From Streptomyces liliiviolaceus (lineage in GTDB: Bacteria > Actinomycetota > Actinomycetes > Streptomycetales > Streptomycetaceae), in the NCBI RefSeq assembly GCF_018070025.1, contig NZ_JAGPYQ010000002.1, forward strand, positions 1,178,001-1,242,000: DNA of 64,000 bases, written 5' to 3'. This document shows, piece by piece, positions 42,601-50,454 of the stretch. The notes under the pieces were generated by a model, which was not told the origin of the DNA, ran no database searches, and saw only the letters and a program-made list of their open reading frames with translations. The position numbers were made by a program, and so were the translations under genes. Each line of letters opens with the position of its first letter. The stretch's first letter is position 1.

Positions 42601-43554
42601 CTGGTCGTCGAGGTCGTCGATCAGACGGCTGACCGGGCGCGGGTTGGGCACCTCCGGTGTGGGCGGTTCGTCGCCGGGCTCACCGGGGGCGGCGGGCTCG
42701 GTGGTCCAGCGCCGTACCTCGTCGACGAGTTCACGGAAGGTGGGCGGGGCCGACCGGGGCAGCCCGATCGCGGTGATCTCGTCGTCCCGGTCGACGCGGA
42801 CGCTCGCCACGGGCAGCAGCAGCCTTTGCGCGCCCGCCTGTTCGCCGAAGACGAAGAGCAACTGGTCTCCCACGGCGAGGGAGTTGGCCGTGCCCTCGAC
42901 GAACAGTGCGGAGCGGCGCTCCAGGTCCTCCGGGGTGACGAGGGAGGGGCGGCGGCGCCTGACCTTCAGCTCGTTCCAGTCCCAGCGGGCGCTCAGGTCA
43001 CGGCTCGTCTCGAAGGTCTGCGACTGCTCGTCGGCGGACGCGGGCACGCTGTGGCTGCGCGCGCCCCGCGGGACGACCACGGGCAGGGTCTCGGCGCGCG
43101 GGTCCCGTTCGAGGCTGTACGCGAGATGGGTGGCGGCGGCGACGCCCGGACGCGGCCGGTGGCCGACAAGGCGGCCCAGCAGCACCAGGGAGCGGTGTTC
43201 GTCGGCGGTGCGCAGATAGGCCTCGTCGGCGATCCGCTCGGAGTGGAAGGTGAGCAGGTCGCCCAGGACGGCGGTGGCGTCGAGCAGGCCGATCGCCGGG
43301 TCGTCCGGGGTGCGGACCGTCAGACCCCGCAGCGCCGGGTACGCGGGTGAGGCGAGCCGGTCGAGCAGGGCGGCCAGGAAGGAGGCGTGGTCGCCGACGC
43401 GGTAGTCGAGGGCGGTACGGCCGGGAGGGTTGTGGAGCGGGGCGGGGGCGAGGCGTTCGTCGTGACCGCCGCACGCGCCGCCACCGCAACCGGTGGCACC
43501 GCCGGGCCCGTTTCCGTCGCCGCACGCTCCGCCGCAGGTGCAGTCGTCGCTCAT
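39682..43554 (-). CDS. Putative eCIS baseplate assembly protein 2 (gpJ-like) with C-terminal LysM
   Basis: 1290-aa baseplate wedge protein. A Gly/Cys-rich start (DDCTCGGACGDGNGPGG, then CGGGACGGH) may bind metal. The gpJ/Afp12-like features are DDPAIGLLDATAVLGDLLTF (about 83-102), RIADEAYLRTADEHRSLVLL and the later YEDFARSRAGVGRAAARELF (about 1040). A disordered Ala/Pro insert lies around 385-450. The C-terminus carries a LysM: KKDGETLSEICGRYGVPLAE followed by LLRLNPDITDTRRLAKGRSV (about 1228-1267). ATG overlaps the upstream stop, and its stop overlaps the next start. A peptidoglycan-binding LysM fused to a gpJ protein is uncommon in my experience. Confidence 0.83.
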   Translation of the reverse strand: MSDDCTCGGACGDGNGPGGATGCGGGACGGHDERLAPAPLHNPPGRTALDYRVGDHASFLAALLDRLASPAYPALRGLTVRTPDDPAIGLLDATAVLGDLLTFHSERIADEAYLRTADEHRSLVLLGRLVGHRPRPGVAAATHLAYSLERDPRAETLPVVVPRGARSHSVPASADEQSQTFETSRDLSARWDWNELKVRRRRPSLVTPEDLERRSALFVEGTANSLAVGDQLLFVFGEQAGAQRLLLPVASVRVDRDDEITAIGLPRSAPPTFRELVDEVRRWTTEPAAPGEPGDEPPTPEVPNPRPVSRLIDDLDDQVLAPLRTDLDGIGTPESLAARLAEPVARLGEAQVLATPYEDVAAWFEQLEAVLAELAERALELAPAQPVPQGEGSTTAVTRSAPAAPSTSASATGRHEAAFQALGAVLPALRGKAPAATSTARAARTRRPGADTARLLSVLDPGLTGLYPAWRTAAAPGTPQLLRELLALRVTTAPFGAMAPLKPVQDDRGRVIRTADWPLTGALLVSMRVVFDTAGRTPVRAEFQYVEGSSSDQRAENLPLTVPVTFRLGTGEVELSALAGQDREPSRLTRRAADAQEPGVTAVLRAGLPERTLSVSRPDEDGLVQVGIHNGTTEQVTLRPGVPEQFTHGEYEVSLTYTVGSAAPNVEVVVASKPAPANRRLLQLDSVRDNITVGSWVAIQRPTKGAEGGIPGDPALAYVTTKVESARTAAYTNYGITGRGTELVLADPWLDEFDVLLSHIRDTTVHAAGEPLRLADEPLGEDVHGNEIELAELYDGLRPGRTLIVDGERSDLPGATAVRATEVVTVAAAEPAIDPRLPGDHVHTELTLTTDLAYRYRRDSVRVLGNVVEATHGESRDEAIGSGDPDRANQTFALWQSPLTWLADDNPLGATPVLEIRADGVLWHEVDSLAGRGPRERVYITGSTADGRTTVTFGDGVHGARLPGGHENVHARYRFGTGRAANVAAGRVTQALTRPLGVSAVTNPRPATGGADADGPALTRRTIPLAVSALDRLVSEADYEDFARSRAGVGRAAARELFDGRRRVLHVTVAGTDDVPITGAGAGDGGDSPLLRSLRAALTEYGDPNLPVRVDARELVALLVSAKVKVSPDHSWQFVEPRLRQALLRRLGYEGRELGQPARLSDILATAHRVPGVDYVDVDVFTGVPASITAAELTKLLANPGLPKATVPARGATYDEKTHTVRKKDGETLSEICGRYGVPLAELLRLNPDITDTRRLAKGRSVYVFRGIRPAQLALLSPRAADTLILTEVN

Positions 43555-46500
43555 CGGGCACCTCCGAGGGATATCGTCAGCCGGCCGTTCTCCGGTCGGT
43601 CGGGGTCGTTGTCGCAGGTGGCGATCTCCAGCGGGCCGAGCCGCAGCACGCCGTCCTCCCTCTCTCCGCGGTCCTCGTGGAACTGCCTTCGCAACCGGGT
43701 GACCTGGACGCTCTCCACGCCCGGCACCGCCGCCGCGACGGCGACCAGCCGGCTGAGCCGCACCGGTTCGCCGAAGCTGAGCGCGTCCGGGTGGAAGAAG
43801 CCGAGCCGCCCGCCGGGGAGGCGGCCCCGGCCGAGTACGCGGTACAGCTCCGCCAGGATCTGCCCGTGCTGGTGGCCCGGGACCGCGCAGACGCGCAGCG
43901 CGATGTCGAGCGGCACGGGCCGGGCGGCGCCGACGACGAGGTCGTGGCCGATACGGCGGTACGCCTCCAGGGCCCGGGTCACCTCGGCGAGCAGCCCCGG
44001 GGAGGGTTTCCCGGTGCCGTACGCGTCCACGGCGATGTGGGCCTCCTGGCCGCTGCCGGTCCAGCGGAGCGTGGCGGCGGCCCGCTGGACGCCGGGCAGG
44101 GCGGCGGCGAGGGCCGCGTAGTCGTCCGCGGTGACGGCGCGCAGTCTGGTGCGGCGCAGGTCGAGCGGGGCCGACTGGCGTACCTGCTCGACCGGTTCGG
44201 GTTCCGTGCCGCCGGCGGCGGGCAGCGGGTTGCGTACGCCGGCCACGGGCGGCCGGTCGCAGTCGACGGTGAGCACGAGGTGGTTGATGGCCTCCGCGCC
44301 CACGTTGCCCGCGGTGCCGCCGCCGAGCCGGTAGCGGAGTGCGAGGCGGGTGCCGGGGGTGGGCCGCGCGGCGTGCCGGCCGTCGCCGAAGCGCAGGGCG
44401 AGGCGGCCGTCGTCCTGCAGTTCGCCGACGAAGTGGCGGTCGCGGGGGGTGCTGTCGAGGAGGTCGCGGCGTGGTTCCCAGATCGCGTCGCGGTGGTGGC
44501 CGTGACCGCCGTCATCGCCGTGACGGCCCTCATGCAGCCGGACGGCGGGTAGGGCTCGGCGTGGGTCGTGCCGGAGCGCCGCCGAGGCGGGGCCCCGCAG
44601 GACCTGTTCGCCGGGGTGCAGTCCGTCCGCGTACGCGGGTCCCCAACTGTGCGCGATCTCCCAGGCGATGTGTCCGTCGAGGACCGTGCCCGCGCGGGCC
44701 CGTGCCGTGAGCACCTCGACGCGCCGGAGCTTGGCGTGGAGCAACCGGTCGCTGCGGAACAGGAGTTCACGCAGGGCGCGGACCGGGTGGCGGCGCAGTT
44801 CGAGGCGCTCCAGGACCTTCAGGCCGTAGAGCACAGTGAGTTCGGCGATCTCCTGGTCGCCGAGCCCGTCGCGGTCGCGGGCGCTGCGCCACAGTTCGGT
44901 GAGCCGCTGCTCGACCCGTCCCGGGATGGCGGCGATGCGCTCGGCCTGGCCGTCGGCGACGACCCCGGGGTCCGGGAACGGCACGGCCTGGGTGACGGGC
45001 GAGCGGCCGAGCACGGGCCGGAAGCGGGGCGCGATGCCCGGGTACACGGACTGGGCGAGCAGCGTCCGCAGCGCCGCGGCCTGGGCGTACGCCGTGCCCG
45101 GCACGACCCGCCCCTCGCTGCGCGATCCGCCGGGGCCGGGGCGCCGCCCGGTGAGTTCCAGGCCGAGTCCGGCGCGTACGGTCGCGTCCTCGCCCACCAC
45201 GGCGAACAGCTCGTGGACGTCGTCGGGGGTCAGCGGATCGCCGCACTCCGCCTTGTCCGTCAGGGAGTTGACGAGCCGGGCGGGGGCGTTGCCCTCGTCG
45301 GGGTCGGCGCAGCCGAAGGCCGGTGTGCCGCAGGAGCCGACGACGGCGGGGGCGGGCGGTACGGTCACCGTCTCCGGGAGGCCTTCGCCGCGCGGGTCCG
45401 GTGAGCGGCCGTGGTCGACGAGGACGACGTTGCCGCGGGCGACCGTCACGTCCTCGACCGGCTCGCAGCCTCGTCCGGCGTGGGTGGTCAGGCACAGCGG
45501 GAAGCGGAGCGCGTCCGCGGCGGCCCAGGTGACCTCCAGGACCGGCTGGTCCTCGATCCGGTCGACGGCGGGGGTGACGGAGGTCAGCCGGACCACCTGC
45601 CGGTGGGCGGGGTCGGCGTCGCCGGGGGTGCCGGTGCGCGGACCCTTCACCTCCTCAAGGGCCAGCAAGTCACCCGCTCGCAGCGTGAGTTGTCGTTCCT
45701 CGCAGGTCTCCGTGTCGCGCCACTCGTCGCGCAGGGTCGCGGCCGTGGCGCCCCTGGGCAGGGAGCGCGTCTCGCCGCCCCAGGTCCACAGCCGGATCGT
45801 GTTGTGGGCGGACCGCAGCTCCAGCGGGTCGGCGGCCACGACCGGTTCGAAGACCTCCACGGACCCGCGCTCGTCGAGGTCGGCGAGGTCCCCGTCGCCG
45901 ATGACCGTGCCGGGCGCCGGACGGTCGTGCGGGTCGAGGGAGCGGACGTCGACGGAGGCGAAGCGGTACGTGCCCGGGGGCAGGGTGTGCTCGCCGGCGC
46001 TCTCCACGGTGACGTAGGCGCGCGCGTTGCAGCCGTCGTGCATCGCGTAGTCGATGAGCCGCACATGCCGGCGGACCGAGACCCGGCGGCGCGCGGTGTC
46101 GAGATAGGCCTCCGTGGCGACGGCGTCCTGCTGGTAGCTGATCTGGTCGCCGGTGTACGCGAGCATCTCGACCAGCGTGGTGCCGAGGTCGGCGGGGTTG
46201 CGCTCGATCCAGTCGGGCGTGGTGAGGGCGAGCCGGTCCAGGAGCAGCTTGCGGATGGTGTCGTAGTCGCGGGCGGTGTCGTCGATGACGGGCACTTCGG
46301 GGAACGCCGCCGGATCGGAAGGCCCGTGCCCACTCCCGTGCTCGTGGTCGTGGTCGTGCCCGTGCCCGTGGTCGTGCTTGCAGTCGAAGGGGGTCGGGCA
46401 GTCGGGCCGGAAGGTGAAGGAGGCGCTGTGATAGCGCTGGTCGAAGCCGCGGTACGGCTCTGTCCCGGGACGCCCGTACGGGTCGGTCTCCACCAGCGAG

Positions 46501-46808
46501 AGCCGGTAGCGGGAGGAGTCGCCGGCCCGGTCGAGGGTGACGTACAGCCGGTCGTCGAGTTCGGGGTCCTCCTCGCGCTCGACGCCGATGTCGACGACGG
46601 TGATGCCGGTGAGGCCGTCGATGCGCCGGCCGCCCTCGATGCGTACGTTCTCGGCGCACAGGCCGTGCGGGGCCTTGCCGAGGAAGGTGACGGTGAGGGT
46701 CAGCCCGTCGTCGCTCACCTCGACCGCGTCGACCCCGTTGAGCTGGGCGGCTCTCGCCTTCGCCCGCCGGGAGGTGGTCGTGCCGTGGGTCGTGCCGGAG
46801 GCCGTCAT
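43551..46808 (-). CDS. Putative eCIS baseplate assembly protein 1 (gpJ-like)
   Basis: 1085-aa wedge protein. The N-terminal 110 residues form a beta-rich domain (VEVSDDGLTLTVTFLGKAPH). A His-rich loop at about 145-163 (HDHGHGHDHDHEHGSGHG) could bind metal. The gpJ core starts near residue 175: YDTIRKLLLDRLALTTPDWI, NPADLGTTLVEMLAYTGDQI, SYQQDAVATEAYLDTARRRV. The C-terminal part (about 900-1085) has LRAVTADDYAALAAALPGVQ and LDIALRVCAVPGHQHGQILA, typical of baseplate J-like proteins. ATG at 46808 overlaps the gp25 stop (ATGA). It would join with the second gpJ-like protein to form the wedge ring around the hub. Confidence 0.86.
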   Translation of the reverse strand: MTASGTTHGTTTSRRAKARAAQLNGVDAVEVSDDGLTLTVTFLGKAPHGLCAENVRIEGGRRIDGLTGITVVDIGVEREEDPELDDRLYVTLDRAGDSSRYRLSLVETDPYGRPGTEPYRGFDQRYHSASFTFRPDCPTPFDCKHDHGHGHDHDHEHGSGHGPSDPAAFPEVPVIDDTARDYDTIRKLLLDRLALTTPDWIERNPADLGTTLVEMLAYTGDQISYQQDAVATEAYLDTARRRVSVRRHVRLIDYAMHDGCNARAYVTVESAGEHTLPPGTYRFASVDVRSLDPHDRPAPGTVIGDGDLADLDERGSVEVFEPVVAADPLELRSAHNTIRLWTWGGETRSLPRGATAATLRDEWRDTETCEERQLTLRAGDLLALEEVKGPRTGTPGDADPAHRQVVRLTSVTPAVDRIEDQPVLEVTWAAADALRFPLCLTTHAGRGCEPVEDVTVARGNVVLVDHGRSPDPRGEGLPETVTVPPAPAVVGSCGTPAFGCADPDEGNAPARLVNSLTDKAECGDPLTPDDVHELFAVVGEDATVRAGLGLELTGRRPGPGGSRSEGRVVPGTAYAQAAALRTLLAQSVYPGIAPRFRPVLGRSPVTQAVPFPDPGVVADGQAERIAAIPGRVEQRLTELWRSARDRDGLGDQEIAELTVLYGLKVLERLELRRHPVRALRELLFRSDRLLHAKLRRVEVLTARARAGTVLDGHIAWEIAHSWGPAYADGLHPGEQVLRGPASAALRHDPRRALPAVRLHEGRHGDDGGHGHHRDAIWEPRRDLLDSTPRDRHFVGELQDDGRLALRFGDGRHAARPTPGTRLALRYRLGGGTAGNVGAEAINHLVLTVDCDRPPVAGVRNPLPAAGGTEPEPVEQVRQSAPLDLRRTRLRAVTADDYAALAAALPGVQRAAATLRWTGSGQEAHIAVDAYGTGKPSPGLLAEVTRALEAYRRIGHDLVVGAARPVPLDIALRVCAVPGHQHGQILAELYRVLGRGRLPGGRLGFFHPDALSFGEPVRLSRLVAVAAAVPGVESVQVTRLRRQFHEDRGEREDGVLRLGPLEIATCDNDPDRPENGRLTISLGGAR

Positions 46809-47191
46809 GCCGCGGCCCTCCCTTCGAAGACGTCGTCGCGGCGCGTCCCGGTGGAGCGCACGGCGTAGGAGAGGTGGACCCGGATCGTGTCGTCCTCGCC
46901 CACCACGTCCAGGGCCTCGATGTCGACGAGGTCGCCGAGCCAGCGCTGCAGGGAGGCCTGCACGGACAGTTCGAGGGTGCTGGTGAGTTCGGGGCTGTTG
47001 GGTGCGAACACCAGGTCGAGCAGTCCGCAGCCGAAGTCGGGTCGCATCACCCGTTCGCCGGGGCTGGTGAACAGCACCTGTTCGATCAGGTCGCGCACGT
47101 GCTCGTCGTGGCGCGCGTGCGCGGTGCGGCCCCGGCGGTCGGCCCTGAAGGGGAACGCGATGTCGGTACGGGGGCGGGTGCGTGGGCTCAT
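46805..47191 (-). CDS. GPW/gp25 family baseplate protein
   Basis: 128 aa, the usual gp25 length. It contains DIAFPFRADRRGRTAHARHD, HVRDLIEQVLFTSPGERVMR (about 30-49), PDFGCGLLDLVFAPNS and the C-terminal IRVHLSYAVRSTGTRRDD. The conserved EPR-type motif of gp25 is present as GERVMRPDFG. It connects the baseplate to the first sheath ring. ATG overlaps the PAAR-like stop and its stop overlaps the gpJ-like start, so it is translationally coupled in the middle of the operon. Confidence 0.93.
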   Translation of the reverse strand: MSPRTRPRTDIAFPFRADRRGRTAHARHDEHVRDLIEQVLFTSPGERVMRPDFGCGLLDLVFAPNSPELTSTLELSVQASLQRWLGDLVDIEALDVVGEDDTIRVHLSYAVRSTGTRRDDVFEGRAAA

Positions 47192-47541
47192 CGGACGGTC
47201 ACCTTTCGCCGGTCGGCCTGGACGACGGGCGGCCCCTGCGGCACGAAGGCGGCCGTGAAGCACTCGGCCGCGGAGATGTCGAGCAGGACGGGCGAGCCGC
47301 CGGCCGTCACCCCGGTGCTTCCGGCCGTCCAGCGGACGGAGACACACGGTTCGGGCACCCCGTCGACGGTGTGCGGGCAGCCGGTGACGACGTACGCGTG
47401 TGCGGCCGTGGCGACGGGATGCCCGTCCATCAGCACGGTGGAGTCCGATGGGGCGGCTGTGGTGGCGCGCCCGCCGTGCGGGCAGCTGATCACGGCGCCT
47501 GCGCCGAGCAGACCTCCGGACGCCCCTGTCGCTCTGGACAC
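47188..47541 (-). CDS. PAAR-like spike-tip protein
   Basis: 117-aa small beta protein starting SRATGASGGLLGAGAVISC. It includes ISCPHGGRATTAAPSDSTVL, VLMDGHPVATAAHAYVVTGC and PHTVDGVPEPC, with paired Cys/His typical of PAAR-like (DUF4280-type) tip proteins that sharpen a gpV/VgrG spike and bind a metal. GTG at 47541 has GGGGGA 8 nt upstream; an in-frame GTG at 47568 would add nine residues. It follows the gpV gene after 72 bp and overlaps gp25 by 4 nt. Confidence 0.75.
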   Translation of the reverse strand: MSRATGASGGLLGAGAVISCPHGGRATTAAPSDSTVLMDGHPVATAAHAYVVTGCPHTVDGVPEPCVSVRWTAGSTGVTAGGSPVLLDISAAECFTAAFVPQGPPVVQADRRKVTVR

Positions 47542-47613
47542 TTGATGGTTCCCCCGTCTTCCGTTCACTGTCGTCTCTCCGCCGCTGCGGCTGTCGCTGT
47601 CCGGGTGCTTTCG

Positions 47614-48150
47614 CTATCGCTTCGAGAGCACGGTCAACTGGCCCTCGTTGATGGTCACTTCCCTGCCGCGCAGGACGACCTCGGCGCCCGCGCCGGTCGC
47701 GATGACCACGGCGTCCTTGGTGATGCGGATGTACGCGCCGCCCTGGGCCTGGAGCAGGATCCCCTGCTCGGCGCCGGCGGTGTCGCTCATCACGAGCTTG
47801 TGCGCCAGTGGCGTCTGCACGACCACGGGTTTGTTCGGCGAACCGGTCTGCAGTTCGCGGCGCGCGTCGGGCGGCAGCTCCTCGGCGGCCCCGTACCAGC
47901 ACCCCGTCCAGACGGGGAAGCTGGGATCGCCCTGCTCGAACTCCACCCAGACGCCGGCGTCGGGCGGCGGCACCACGAACTGCCCCGACTCCGGCCCGGT
48001 GAAGGGCAGGCAGGGCAGCGCCCAGGTCGACGGCTCGTCGCCCAGGACGTCCGGGACCTCGGCCCTGACCCGCCCGATCCGCAGCGGGTCGTCGTTGTCC
48101 ACCACCCGGCCGCGGAACTTGCCGAGGTAGCGATTGCCGGTTGCCGCCAT
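47614..48150 (-). CDS. Phage baseplate assembly protein V / spike (gpV, gp5-like OB domain)
   Basis: 178-aa spike protein. The OB-fold is at residues 1-90: RYLGKFRGRVVDNDDPLRIG, RVRAEVPDVLGDEPSTWALP, VWVEFEQGDPSFPVWTGCWY. The C-terminal beta region has GILLQAQGGAYIRITKDAVV and VVLRGREVTINEGQLTVLSK, repeats that form the triangular prism. It would trimerise at the tip of the tube below the hub and carry the PAAR-like protein. ATG at 48150 with AGGAG upstream. The spike is split from the gpD-like hub protein, unlike one-piece VgrG. Confidence 0.9.
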   Translation of the reverse strand: MAATGNRYLGKFRGRVVDNDDPLRIGRVRAEVPDVLGDEPSTWALPCLPFTGPESGQFVVPPPDAGVWVEFEQGDPSFPVWTGCWYGAAEELPPDARRELQTGSPNKPVVVQTPLAHKLVMSDTAGAEQGILLQAQGGAYIRITKDAVVIATGAGAEVVLRGREVTINEGQLTVLSKR

Positions 48151-48199
48151 GCTGAACTGCTCCTGCTCTGTCGGGTGTTGCCGGTCGCCTCGCGGTGGG

Positions 48200-49339
48200 T
48201 CAGGGCCTGACGTAGGCGCTGCGCGCCTCAAGCCCCTCGCGCGAGACGGTGAAGTTCTGCTGGTACGAGCCCGGGCGCAGGTTGTGCGTGACGGACTTGA
48301 CGTAGTAGTCGCCGTCGTACGCCCGTCCGGCGCCGCGCACGCCGACCAGTTGGCGGGGCTGGAGGATGTAGCCGTGCCGGTTGACGTCGAGCGAGCCGGA
48401 GCCCGAGATGACGTCGGCGGACACGGCGGCCCGGGCGAGCAGTTCGGCCTCGGCCTGTTCGCGCTGCTGCTTGGCGGTGCCGGTGAGCGTCCGGCGTTTG
48501 AGCGCCGGGGTGGGGCGTCTGCCGAGCGGCGGGCGCAGGGGGCTGATCGGCGGCTGCGGCAGCAGGGTGGACACCCTGGTGCCCGGGTCCTGCCAGCGGG
48601 CCTGCGGCTCCTCGCGCGCGGTCCCGTCGTACGAGAACGTCAGCTGGTCGACGGTGGAGTTGTTGTCCATGTTGACGTTGAGGGCGTGCTGGCGGATGCC
48701 GAGGCGGATCTCGGGTCCCCAGCGGGCGGACGACTGCCCGGGGGTCGGGCCGGGCTCCAGATAGAAGGTGTAGCCGTTGGCGCGGGCCAGTTCGGTGACG
48801 TACTGGAGGTCGGTGCCGGTCTGGTAGTGGACGCGCAGGTCCTGGTGCGGGGGCTGGCTCACCTTCTCCTTGTAGACGTCGGGCCGGATGCCGTAGTCGG
48901 AGTAGCGGCGCAGGATCGCGAGGACGCGGTCGGAGGGCGGGAGGTTGGGGTAGCGGTCGGTCCGCTCCTCCAGGTCCATCAGCAGCGACAGGTCCTCGCC
49001 GGTGACGGTGAGCGTGGAGTGGCCCGGCTGATTGCTGGCGCCGACCTCCTGGCGCACGATCAGGCCGTCGAGGAGCACGTCGGAGGTGCCCTTGACGGTG
49101 ACCGTGACGATGATCCGGGTCTTCGGGTCGAAGAAGCCCTCCGGGAGCAGGGCGCGGTTGATGATCCCGTTCTTGGTGAGGTCGAAGGCGAGCTGGAAGC
49201 CGCCGCGTTCGCCCGCGGTGGCGGTGATCTGCGCGGACAGCAGTGCTTCGGTGACCTCGGCGGGGACGGGGCGGGTGAGTTTCGGTCCCATGCGGAGGGT
49301 GATGTGTACGGGGCCCTGGCCCACGGGGACGTCAAACAC
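48200..49339 (-). CDS. Phage late control D-like hub protein (gpD / VgrG N-terminal part)
   Basis: 379-aa hub. It shows LLDGLIVRQEVGASNQPGHS, TLTVTGEDLSLLMDLEERTD and LRVHYQTGTDLQYVTELARA (about 167-186), followed by NGYTFYLEPGPTPG, the gpD/gp27 pattern. Residues 265-300 are Pro/Arg-rich. The C-terminus (DYYVKSVTHNLRPGSYQQNF) resembles the family end. GTG start at 49339 overlaps the LysM adaptor gene by 8 bp. It forms the trimeric adaptor between the hexameric tube and the spike. Confidence 0.88.
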   Translation of the reverse strand: MFDVPVGQGPVHITLRMGPKLTRPVPAEVTEALLSAQITATAGERGGFQLAFDLTKNGIINRALLPEGFFDPKTRIIVTVTVKGTSDVLLDGLIVRQEVGASNQPGHSTLTVTGEDLSLLMDLEERTDRYPNLPPSDRVLAILRRYSDYGIRPDVYKEKVSQPPHQDLRVHYQTGTDLQYVTELARANGYTFYLEPGPTPGQSSARWGPEIRLGIRQHALNVNMDNNSTVDQLTFSYDGTAREEPQARWQDPGTRVSTLLPQPPISPLRPPLGRRPTPALKRRTLTGTAKQQREQAEAELLARAAVSADVISGSGSLDVNRHGYILQPRQLVGVRGAGRAYDGDYYVKSVTHNLRPGSYQQNFTVSREGLEARSAYVRP

Positions 49340-49724
49340 GCCGCTCTCCCCCGCTGCCGGGGAGCGGCACCTCGATGACCTTGCCGGCCTCGTCGGTCAG
49401 CTCCCGCGGGTCGAGCACCGGGTTGGCGTCGGCGAGCTGCCACCACTGGGCGGGGTCGCCGAAGTAGCGCTGCCCGAGGAGGTCGGGGCGGTCGCCGCTG
49501 CCGACGGTGTGGCGCCGGCCCTCGTCGCCGGGCCGGTCGAGCTGGTCGAGCTGATCGGGCTGGCCGAGCGGGGGCAGCAACCGGCGCTTGGTGTAACGGA
49601 CTTCGGTGCCGTCGGGTTGGCGGTGGATGCCGATCTCGGCGTCGTGGTAGCGGCTGGAGCGGGGGTAGGGGTGGGCGCCGGGGATGGCGTCCAGGGCGTT
49701 CTCGTAGGGCTCGATGTCTGCCAT
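49332..49724 (-). CDS. Small LysM-type tube/hub adaptor (gpX-like)
   Basis: 130 aa. The N-terminal half is polar (YPRSSRYHDAEIGIHRQPDG). A LysM-like module occupies about 72-118: GDRPDLLGQRYFGDPAQWWQ followed by LADANPVLDPRELTDEAGKV. Comparable small LysM proteins sit between tube and hub in many phage-tail-like systems (gpX, gp53). ATG at 49724 begins MADIEPYENALDAIPG. It lies 10 bp after the CIS tube protein gene and overlaps the hub gene by 8 bp. Confidence 0.78.
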   Translation of the reverse strand: MADIEPYENALDAIPGAHPYPRSSRYHDAEIGIHRQPDGTEVRYTKRRLLPPLGQPDQLDQLDRPGDEGRRHTVGSGDRPDLLGQRYFGDPAQWWQLADANPVLDPRELTDEAGKVIEVPLPGSGGERRV

Positions 49725-49734
49725 GGCCGCTGCC

Positions 49735-50454
49735 TCAGCCCCTTCCGGTCAGGGTGACGCCGGTGCCGATGCCGGTGCCTGCGCCTGTGCCTGCGCTTGT
49801 GAGGCCGAGTCCGCCGAGGCTGCCGCGGCGGGCGGCCGCGGCGAGGCGTTCCTTCTGGGCGAGGTGGGCCATGTAGAGGTCGGCGCCCTTGTGTCCGGCG
49901 GGCAGGTCGCTGACGGTGAGGACCTTCAGCCCGATGCTGAGCGAGGCCCTGATCGGGTTGAGGTTCACGTCGAACGCCGATTCGTTGATGGACAGTTCGG
50001 TGATCCGCACGGGCATGACGCGTTTGCTGCCCCAGGTGAACAGGGTCAACGGCATTTCGATCGGGCTGATTTCGATGGCCCCCTTCTGCGAGAGGCGGGT
50101 GGCGTCGCGGATCTGCTGGGTCGTGGGCTGCACGAGCATTTCCAGCGTGGCGAGCTGGGGGTGGATGCCGTCGGGGGCGGCGACCTCGAACTGATCGGTG
50201 GCGTCGATCTCGGCGGTGAACTTCCAGGTCTCCTGGGCGGGCCCCTTGAGCCGCAGAGCCTCGTTCCGGTCCCCGGTCCCGCTGCCCCCTCCCCCGGAAT
50301 CCCCGCTCCCCCCGGCGGACTGCGGACTGAGACTGCGCTCCAGAGTGTCGGGGTTGAACTGGAGCACGATGATGCGCTGGGGGGTGCCGCGGTCGGGGTC
50401 GACGACGACTATTCCGGAGCGGATGGGCTTGGGGATGTCGGCATAACGGGTCAC
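49735..50454 (-). CDS. CIS tube protein / tube initiator (Afp7-like)
   Basis: 239 aa. Starts YADIPKPIRSGIVVVDPDRG and has IIVLQFNPDTLERSLSPQSA (about 28-47), the signature of the CIS tube N-terminal family (Afp7/Pvc7). Then come a Gly/Ser linker, ETWKFTAEIDATDQFEVAAP and MPVRITELSINESAFDVNLN. The last 25 residues are a Gly/Thr repeat (AGTGAGTGIGTGVTLTG). It links the inner tube to the hub; the LysM is carried by the separate gene downstream. GTG at 50454 overlaps the immunity-like stop (GTGA). Confidence 0.85.
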   Translation of the reverse strand: MTRYADIPKPIRSGIVVVDPDRGTPQRIIVLQFNPDTLERSLSPQSAGGSGDSGGGGSGTGDRNEALRLKGPAQETWKFTAEIDATDQFEVAAPDGIHPQLATLEMLVQPTTQQIRDATRLSQKGAIEISPIEMPLTLFTWGSKRVMPVRITELSINESAFDVNLNPIRASLSIGLKVLTVSDLPAGHKGADLYMAHLAQKERLAAAARRGSLGGLGLTSAGTGAGTGIGTGVTLTGRG

